Positions 17,875 through 43,488 of a stretch of 43,488 nt of DNA are shown here, in pieces. The stretch spans positions 1 through 43,488 of the forward strand of contig NZ_RAWE01000069.1 in NCBI RefSeq assembly GCF_003611695.1, written 5' to 3'. The translations under genes were made by a program, and so were the position numbers. This stretch comes from Corallococcus carmarthensis (GTDB lineage Bacteria > Myxococcota > Myxococcia > Myxococcales > Myxococcaceae). A model generated the notes under the pieces. The model had not been told where the DNA came from. It ran no database searches and worked only from the letters and a program-made list of their open reading frames with translations. Within the stretch, counting starts at the first letter, position 1. Each line of letters starts with the position of its first letter.

Positions 17875-19265
17875 GGCTGGCTTCCCGAACGGGCGGCCGC
17901 CACAGCCTGCGCGACCTGCCCCAGGTCCTCCTCTGAGAGACACCGGACGTCGAGAACGACCTCGTCATCCGCAATCCTGCCAATAACCGGCACCTCGCCT
18001 TCGCGCAGATGATCCAGGAATACTTTCGGCGCTCCTACGGTGAGGCTGCAAGCGTAGGAAGGCAACCGGGACAGGGGCATGGCACCTCCACCCACCTGTC
18101 CATCCACGGACACGACCCGGCCCTCGACGCCGCGCGCTGCGAGCAGGGCCGACAGGCGTTCGGCACGGGCCCGTAACACCGCTGGTTGCTGGGTGAGCAG
18201 GCTTTGGGTGGGAACCGCGTCCGGACGGCCGTCCCGGTACAGCTCCAGCGTCGCCTCCAGGGCCGCGACCGTCATCTTGTCGACACGCAGCGCCCGTGTG
18301 AGCGGGTGGGATTTGATGCGCTGGAGCAGGTCCGCCCGGCCGACGATGACGCCTGCCTGGGGTCCGCCCAGGAGCTTGTCGCCGGAGAACGCGACGACGT
18401 CCGCGCCATCGCGGATGGCCTGGCCCACCGTGGGCTCAGGGGTCAGGCCCGGCCCGGACAGCGGCACGAGCGCGCCGGAGCCCAGGTCCTGGAACACGGG
18501 CACGTCACGGGAGCGTCCCATTCCGGTGAGTTCCGCGAGGGATGCCTCTTCCGTGAAGCCGACGAGCGCGAAGTTGGACCGGTGGACCTTCACGATGAGG
18601 CCCGTGTCCGGACCCAGTGCGTTGGCATAGTCCGCGCGGCGGGTGCGGTTGGTGGTGCCGACCTCCACGAGCTTCGCGCCGGACTGACGCATGACGTCCG
18701 GGATGCGGAAGCCCCCTCCTATTTCCACGAGCTCGCCGCGAGAGACGATGCATTCACGGCCGGAGGCGAGCGCGGCGAGGACGAGCAGCACGGCGCCCGC
18801 GCAGTTGTTGACCACGATGGCGTCCTCCGCGCCGGTGAGCGTGCGCAGGTGGCCGATGAGCGGCGCGTAGCGGCTGCCCCGTTCGCCTTCGTCCAGGTCG
18901 TATTCGAGGTTGGAGTACCCCCGGGCCACGGCGGCGACACGCTCCACGGCTTCGGGCGCGAGGGGCGCGCGGCCCAGGTTGGTGTGGAGCACGACGCCGG
19001 TGGCGTTGATCACCGGCCGCAGGTTCGGCCTGGCCAGGGACGCGAGCGCCGCCTCCACGTCCGCGTCCTCGAAGGGCCGTAGGTCACCTGCGAGGAGCCG
19101 GGACCGGACCTGTTCGACCGCGAGTCGCAGGGCCGCGACCGCGCGGGCATGGGGAAGGTTCGCGAGCCGGGACTCCAGCGACGGCCGCCGCAGGAGTTGC
19201 TCGATGGAGGGAAGGCCGCGCAGCAGCGCGTTCTTGCTGTCCGGTGGGTTCGACGCAGCGCCCAT
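17871..19265 (-). CDS. selA: L-seryl-tRNA(Sec) selenium transferase
   Basis: A 464-residue PLP enzyme that turns Ser-tRNA(Sec) into Sec-tRNA(Sec) using selenophosphate. Features of SelA: N-terminal LRGLPSIEQLL, INATGVVLHTNLGRAPL (about 86-102), YSNLEYDLDEGERGSR (117-132), VNNCAGAVLLVL, and the PLP lysine at about 297 in FSGDKLLGGPQAG. Length is normal for the family. selB usually follows selA, but here the downstream overlapping gene is an HNH endonuclease; no selB, selC or selD was seen in the window. An IS element begins about 50 bp upstream of the start codon, so the native selA promoter region may have been shortened. Confidence 0.95.
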   Translation of the reverse strand: MGAASNPPDSKNALLRGLPSIEQLLRRPSLESRLANLPHARAVAALRLAVEQVRSRLLAGDLRPFEDADVEAALASLARPNLRPVINATGVVLHTNLGRAPLAPEAVERVAAVARGYSNLEYDLDEGERGSRYAPLIGHLRTLTGAEDAIVVNNCAGAVLLVLAALASGRECIVSRGELVEIGGGFRIPDVMRQSGAKLVEVGTTNRTRRADYANALGPDTGLIVKVHRSNFALVGFTEEASLAELTGMGRSRDVPVFQDLGSGALVPLSGPGLTPEPTVGQAIRDGADVVAFSGDKLLGGPQAGVIVGRADLLQRIKSHPLTRALRVDKMTVAALEATLELYRDGRPDAVPTQSLLTQQPAVLRARAERLSALLAARGVEGRVVSVDGQVGGGAMPLSRLPSYACSLTVGAPKVFLDHLREGEVPVIGRIADDEVVLDVRCLSEEDLGQVAQAVAAARSGSQP

Positions 19266-19331
19266 GACCCGGGAGTCTACGCGGACCGCCCCTGACTTGT
19301 CGGCGCTCCGCGACTAGGGCGTGTCCGCAAA

Positions 19332-19790
19332 TTAGAGCCAGAGGCGGATGGAGGCGATAAGGACCATCGCCAGGTAGTTGGCGGCGCGCTTCTCATAGCG
19401 CGTCGCCACCCGCCGGTTCTGCTTCAAGCGATTGAAGAGACACTCCACCCGGCAGCGCTTGCGGTAGGCCGCGCGCCGGAAGGCGCGCTGCCGGGGCTGG
19501 TTCGAGCGAGTGGGGATGATGGCGTGCACCCCATGTTCGCGGCACCAGGCGCGGAGGCTGGGGTAGCTGTAGCCTTTGTCCGCCGCGAGGGCGTCGGGCA
19601 AGCGGCGTGGCGCACCCGGCGAGTGAGCTCTCGGCACGCTGCCACCCGCCATCAGCGCCTCGAAGGCCTGCGTCTCATGGCGCTGACCTGCCGTCAGCTC
19701 GAAGACGAGCGGCCGCCCCTGGCCCTCCGCCCGGACGTGCAGCTTGGTAGAGAAGCCTCCCTGGCTGCGGCCCAGCGCTTCGGCCTCCCC
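19332..19790 (-). CDS. IS5-type transposase, C-terminal frame (orfB)
   Basis: The frame read after a -1 shift continues the transposase with GGFSTKLHVRAEGQGRPL and LTAGQRHETQAFEALM, then the second Asp in ADKGYS and the catalytic Glu in RCRVECLFNRLKQ. It ends with YLAMVLIASIRLWL. It has no good independent start before these conserved segments, so it is most likely made by ribosomal frameshifting from orfA. The join is at the A/G run around 19787-19797. Confidence 0.85.
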   Translation of the reverse strand, partial: GEAEALGRSQGGFSTKLHVRAEGQGRPLVFELTAGQRHETQAFEALMAGGSVPRAHSPGAPRRLPDALAADKGYSYPSLRAWCREHGVHAIIPTRSNQPRQRAFRRAAYRKRCRVECLFNRLKQNRRVATRYEKRAANYLAMVLIASIRLWL

Positions 19791-20152
19791 CCTTTTACCG
19801 GCGTGCCGCGTGCGCCGGCTGCGTGCTGGTGGGCTCGGATGACGCTGGCGTCCAGGAAGTGCAGCGTCCAGTCCAGGTGCTCATCCTCGTGCGCTTCGGC
19901 CTGCAACTGCCGCAGCACCCGCGCCCAGATGCCTGCCTCCTGCCAGCGGTAGAATCGGCTGCTGAGCGTCTTCCAACTGCCGAACTGCTCCCGAGGCACG
20001 TCGCGCCAGGGCGCTCCCGTGCGCAGCACCCAGAGGATTCCGTCGAGCACTTCGCGGTGCTCCTTGTTCGGACGGCCCCGCGCGGGTTTCTGGGGCGGCA
20101 GCAGTCCTACCAGCCGCTCCCATTGGGCGTCCGTCAGCTCTCCTCGGCTCAT
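19694..20152 (-). CDS. IS5-type transposase, N-terminal frame (orfA)
   Basis: 152 residues beginning MSRGELTDAQWERLVGLLP, the standard start of IS427-group transposases, through WRDVPREQFGSW, and containing the first catalytic Asp in FLDASVIRAHQH. After VKGGRPKRW the frame leaves the family pattern and soon stops, because the conserved continuation is in another frame. It is expressed alone or as part of the fused transposase. Confidence 0.88.
   Translation of the reverse strand: MSRGELTDAQWERLVGLLPPQKPARGRPNKEHREVLDGILWVLRTGAPWRDVPREQFGSWKTLSSRFYRWQEAGIWARVLRQLQAEAHEDEHLDWTLHFLDASVIRAHQHAAGARGTPVKGGRPKRWAAAREASLPSCTSGRRARGGRSSSS
19787..19797 (-). other. Probable -1 frameshift site in transposase
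   Basis: On the minus strand the sequence reads TAAAAGGGGGG, with codons AAA GGG GGG in the orfA frame. Slipping back one base on the G run keeps Gly-Gly pairing and enters the orfB frame exactly where the transposase pattern resumes. IS5/IS427 elements commonly use such sites. Not experimentally shown. Confidence 0.65.
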
Positions 20153-20243
20153 GCCCTCCTAACACCCGGCTCCGCTCGAACTATTTGCGGACACGTCCTA
20201 GACTCAACACAGCACCTGAATCACCAGAGGGGGAGGTCATCCA

Positions 20244-21425
20244 ATGCAGCAACACCTGGAGCCGCGTCCGGACTTTCGTTCGGAGAGTCACTCCCTGTCA
20301 GCACTGACGATGCTGCTGACGGAGCAATGCAACCTGCGTTGCACGTATTGTTACATCGACAAGAACGCCAAGCGCATGAGCCGGGAAACGGCGGAACGGA
20401 GTATCGACTTCCTGTTCGCGCATGCGGGCGACGAGAAGCAGCTCGCCATCTGCTTCTTCGGTGGAGAGCCCCTGCTCGCACCCGACCTGCTGGACTACGT
20501 CGCCACCGAGGCGAAGCGCCGGGCGAAGGAAGCCCACAAGGTGATGGTGTTCTCCATCACGACGAACGCCACCCTCCTCACCGAGTCACGTGTCGCGCTG
20601 CTGCAGAAGCACCGGGTGGGCGTCACCGTCAGCCTGGATGGCCTGCCCGAGGAGCATGATCGCCATCGCAAGCTCGTGAACGGCGAGGGCTCGTTCCAGC
20701 TCATCGAGCGCAACCTGGAGCGGCTGGTCTCCCTCTCGCCCACCATCCGCCTCACGGTGACGCCGGAGACAGCTCCCAGCCTCCAGAAGTCCGTCGCCTG
20801 GCTCGTGGAGCGCGGCCTGACGAAGATCTCTTTCTCGCCGGTGTTCGAAGCTGCCTGGGACGAAGAAACGCTGTCCACCTACTACGACGCGCTCGGGAGC
20901 CTCTACCGCTACCAGGTTGAAGGCCTGAAGCGGGACGCGTCCTACCGCGTGGGCAACCTGTTCAACCTCGAAGACGAGATGACGTCCGTGATGGGCCGCG
21001 GCTTCGGCTGTGGCGCGGCCCGCAAGATGGTGGCCATCGACGCGCAAGGCTTCATGTATCCGTGCCACCGTTTCGTGGGCTACTTCCGCAACGCGGAGGC
21101 CCAGCGCATCGGCCACGTGGCCTCCGGCTTCGACGTGGACCGCCGCGGCTACTACATCGAGAGCTGCCATCGGAGCACCCACACGGGCTGTGGCTCCGGC
21201 CTCTTCGAAGCCAAGGTCACCCCCGAGGAGAAGCAGTGCACGACGTGCTCGCTCTCGCCGGGTTGTGGCAGCGCCTGCATGGCCGTCAACGAACACATGA
21301 CGGGGGACCCGCGCAAGCCGGACCCCATCCACCGCGTCTTCTCCCAGATCCACGCCTCCCTCCACCTTGACCACCGCAGCGACCTGGTCCCCCTGCGTCT
21401 TCCCGCCCCGGAGCAACATCCATGA
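20244..21425 (+). CDS. Radical SAM/SPASM peptide-maturase-like protein
   Basis: A 393-residue enzyme. The radical SAM 4Fe-4S motif is CNLRCTYC (Cys29, 33, 36), followed by FFGGEPLL and TTNATLL, typical of the SPASM subgroup. The C-terminal SPASM region has Cys256 and Cys274, Cys308, and the block C332-x2-C335-x5-C341-x3-C345, expected to hold auxiliary Fe-S clusters. Relatives include sulfatase maturases and enzymes that form thioether or C-C links in ribosomal peptides. A strong ribosome site (GGAGGT, 20232-20237) precedes the ATG. The stop overlaps the ATG of a small Cys-rich protein gene (ATGA at 21422-21425), which suggests that protein is the substrate. No sulfatase gene is near. An IS ends only 45 bp upstream, so the native promoter is probably displaced. 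Confidence 0.9.
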   Translation: MQQHLEPRPDFRSESHSLSALTMLLTEQCNLRCTYCYIDKNAKRMSRETAERSIDFLFAHAGDEKQLAICFFGGEPLLAPDLLDYVATEAKRRAKEAHKVMVFSITTNATLLTESRVALLQKHRVGVTVSLDGLPEEHDRHRKLVNGEGSFQLIERNLERLVSLSPTIRLTVTPETAPSLQKSVAWLVERGLTKISFSPVFEAAWDEETLSTYYDALGSLYRYQVEGLKRDASYRVGNLFNLEDEMTSVMGRGFGCGAARKMVAIDAQGFMYPCHRFVGYFRNAEAQRIGHVASGFDVDRRGYYIESCHRSTHTGCGSGLFEAKVTPEEKQCTTCSLSPGCGSACMAVNEHMTGDPRKPDPIHRVFSQIHASLHLDHRSDLVPLRLPAPEQHP

Positions 21426-21718
21426 GTGATGAAAAGCCCAACGACAGTGAGCTGGCGAAGCGTCTCTTTGGACACCTGAAGCCCGACGAGATTCCCTCCG
21501 TGGAGCGGGTGCTCCGCGCGCTGCAGGTCGCCAAGGGCGTCAAGTTCCAGCTGAACCCGGAGAAGCTTCAGGCCCTGCGCACGCGGGAGCAGGAGCCCAT
21601 CCACGCCCTGCAGTGCCCGACCGATACAGACATCTGTATCTTGTGCGACTCCCCGAGGGACCTCTGCAAGCTGTGCGATACCCTGGACTGCGGTCCAACC
21701 TACCGGGACGTGGACTGA
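21422..21718 (+). CDS. Small Cys-rich protein, probable radical SAM substrate
   Basis: A 98-residue protein overlapping the radical SAM gene by 4 bp. Residues 1-63 are charged, probably helical and free of cysteine (PSVERVLRALQVAKGVKF), like a leader. The tail carries six cysteines at 65, 72, 75, 82, 85 and 90, spaced x6-x2-x6-x2-x4, with two similar units, DICILCD and DLCKLCD. The leader-plus-Cys-core layout and coupling to a SPASM enzyme suggest a precursor of a thioether-bridged peptide (sactipeptide or ranthipeptide type). Two CxxC pairs could instead bind zinc or Fe-S. There is no Gly-Gly cleavage site, and no protease or exporter is next to it. I do not recognise the family. Confidence 0.8.
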   Translation: MSDEKPNDSELAKRLFGHLKPDEIPSVERVLRALQVAKGVKFQLNPEKLQALRTREQEPIHALQCPTDTDICILCDSPRDLCKLCDTLDCGPTYRDVD

Positions 21719-21726
21719 CCGCCCCG

Positions 21727-21772
21727 ATGGAAGCCATCACCCGCCGCCGTAGGGCACGGTGATGGCTTCCAT
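21727..21772 (+). terminator. Perfect 15-bp hairpin after the Cys-peptide gene
   Basis: ATGGAAGCCATCACC (21727-21741) and GGTGATGGCTTCCAT (21758-21772) form a perfect 15-bp stem with a 16-nt loop, starting 8 bp after the peptide gene's stop. It overlaps the 3' end of the VOC remnant on the other strand, whose codons supply one arm. It lacks a T-tract but is an unusually strong structure and probably ends the radical SAM transcript. Confidence 0.7.
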
Positions 21773-21870
21773 GTCGTGGCCGCTGGGGTCCTGGAAGTAG
21801 ACCCCGCGGCCTCCATCCCCTGCTCCGCACGCGCTTGTGCATGGCTTCGTGCCGCACCGGGTTCCCCTTG
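21737..21870 (-). pseudogene. Remnant of VOC (glyoxalase-like) protein
   Basis: On the minus strand the last residues read GGRGVYFQDPSGHDMEAITV then PYGGG and stop, the characteristic C-terminus of VOC/glyoxalase-bleomycin-resistance proteins. Upstream the sequence (FARGTRCGTKPCTSACG) no longer fits the family and the rest of the gene is missing. It is therefore a 3' fragment left by rearrangement. Confidence 0.65.
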
Positions 21871-22059
21871 CAAAGCTAGACCCGCTCATGACGACATCGC
21901 GACCGCCACGTTCTGGCTGAATGCCATCCACGCGACGCGCCCCTTCAGCACCTGGAACGCAGTGGGAGCCGCGAGCATTGTCGTGGGGGCCCTGTCCGCA
22001 CCGTTGATTCATGCCCTCATCGGCTCCCGTTAGCGGCGTGGCACCACGAGCGGGAGCAC

Positions 22060-22240
22060 CCGCGGCCACAGCCACCGCAAAGGCATTGGCCAGCGTGGGG
22101 CGCCCTTCCTGCATCACCTGACACAGGTCCTTCCCCTCCAGCAGCTCCACCGTCAGGGAGTGCCGGTCCCCATCCGAGCCCACGTCGAAGACTTGCAGGA
22201 TGTTCACGTGCTCCAGGGCCCAGGCGAGCGGACCGCGGCG
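22060..22240 (-). pseudogene. Remnant of Ser/Thr protein kinase
   Basis: The minus strand encodes LEHVNILQVFDVGSDG followed by LTVELLEGKDLCQVMQEG, matching kinase subdomains IV-V (H-x-N-I-x-x-V-F-D-V-G and the hinge E-L-L-E-G). No ATP-binding loop, catalytic HRD or DFG segment is present on either side. The frame runs by chance into the VOC remnant, giving a 156-residue chimera starting at 22207 that is unlikely to be functional. The region between the remnants (about 21870-22060) shows nothing I can identify. Confidence 0.6.
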
Positions 22241-22311
22241 TCAAGGCCCCCACCCCACTGAGTCAAAAGTCGCCGCGAGGCGGGAAGCCCGGCGGCCTGT
22301 CGGAGCCCGGG

Positions 22312-22327
22312 ATGTTTCATGAGACAT
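22312..22327. promoter_or_regulatory. Imperfect palindrome before NRPS operon
   Basis: ATGTTTCATGAGACAT is a dyad centred on TCATGA, with symmetric outer ATGT/ACAT. It lies about 50 bp before the first NRPS start codon in an otherwise featureless leader, a plausible operator for a dimeric repressor or activator. No clear -10/-35 was recognised. Confidence 0.4.
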
Positions 22328-22376
22328 TCGCCGGGTTCTCAACGTTTTCATGCCCTCCGGGGCGATGATGGAAACC

Positions 22377-43488
<21,112 letters not shown>

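Larger units (their letters stand above)
19317..20198 (-). mobile_element. IS5-type insertion sequence, 882 bp
   Basis: Terminal inverted repeats GGGCGTGTCCGCAAAT (19317-19332) and, at the other end read inward, GGACGTGTCCGCAAAT match at 15 of 16 positions. The element is flanked by TA (19315-19316 and 20199-20200) within CTAG-like context, consistent with a short TA target duplication. It encodes a two-frame transposase on the minus strand. Size, transposase motifs and frameshift organisation fit the IS5 family, IS427-like subgroup. The element appears complete. Confidence 0.9.

Noticed and set aside
20185-20213. Outward hybrid promoter at the IS end (TTGCGG as -35)
   Set aside because: No reasonable -10 lies at the correct spacing (CACAGC).
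21776-22033. Plus-strand 85-residue frame with a hydrophobic C-terminus (VGAASIVVGALSAPLIHALI)
   Set aside because: The C-terminal part looks protein-like, but the N-terminal part is the antisense of the VOC remnant and no ribosome site is present; at most another decayed fragment.

Overview
The window looks like a chromosomal segment of a GC-rich myxobacterium, most likely Myxococcaceae (Corallococcus/Myxococcus type). The reasons are very high GC with G/C third positions throughout, an RpoH-type sigma factor of the myxobacterial SigB/SigC kind behind a sigma-54-like promoter, ParA/MinD and DnaJ-HTH proteins with long low-complexity regions, and a giant NRPS/PKS locus. Genus is inferred from style, not proven.

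Layout. (1) 18-9297, plus strand: a secreted lytic transglycosylase, a STAS-domain protein, a three-gene overlapping operon (MoxR ATPase, DUF58 protein, TgpA-type membrane transglutaminase), an RpoH-family sigma factor and an OPT-family transporter. (2) 9347-12960: a Bor-like lipoprotein (minus), then a plus-strand pair encoding a HEAT-repeat protein and a degenerate HD-GYP protein that appear to share an N-terminal domain. (3) 12941-19265, minus strand: rluD with a small conserved protein, a MinD/ParA ATPase overlapping a DnaJ-like/HTH protein, and selA overlapping an HNH endonuclease gene. (4) 19317-20198: an IS5-type insertion sequence with a probable -1 frameshift, sitting 45 bp before a radical SAM/SPASM gene. 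(5) 20244-21718: the radical SAM/SPASM gene overlapping a gene for a 98-aa protein with a six-cysteine tail. This has the shape of a modified-peptide (RiPP) locus and ends in a perfect 15-bp hairpin. (6) 21737-22240: decayed remnants of a VOC protein and a Ser/Thr kinase. (7) 22377 to the window end: a hybrid NRPS-PKS assembly line.

The assembly line consists of a 1,109-aa C-A-T protein followed, with an 8-bp overlap, by one uninterrupted reading frame of at least 5,930 codons that runs off the window: KS-AT-KR-T, four C-A-T modules and a thioesterase. By colinearity it would make a product of five amino- or carboxylic-acid units and one malonate unit. The KR lacks its catalytic Tyr, so the malonate unit should keep its beta-keto group. 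The A domain of module 4 lacks the conserved substrate-binding Asp. Modules 5 and 6 have Val-like pockets and share an almost identical 1.5-kb T-C block. Parts of modules 4 and 6 have a distinctly pyrimidine-rich codon style, so the gene looks mosaic. No MbtH protein, phosphopantetheinyl transferase, exporter or tailoring enzyme lies inside the window.

Best candidates for something undescribed are the radical SAM/Cys-rich peptide pair, the hybrid megasynthase with its unusual module 4, and the sigma-54-like promoter with overlapping dyads ahead of the RpoH-type sigma gene. No database search was possible; family assignments rest on motifs read by eye.
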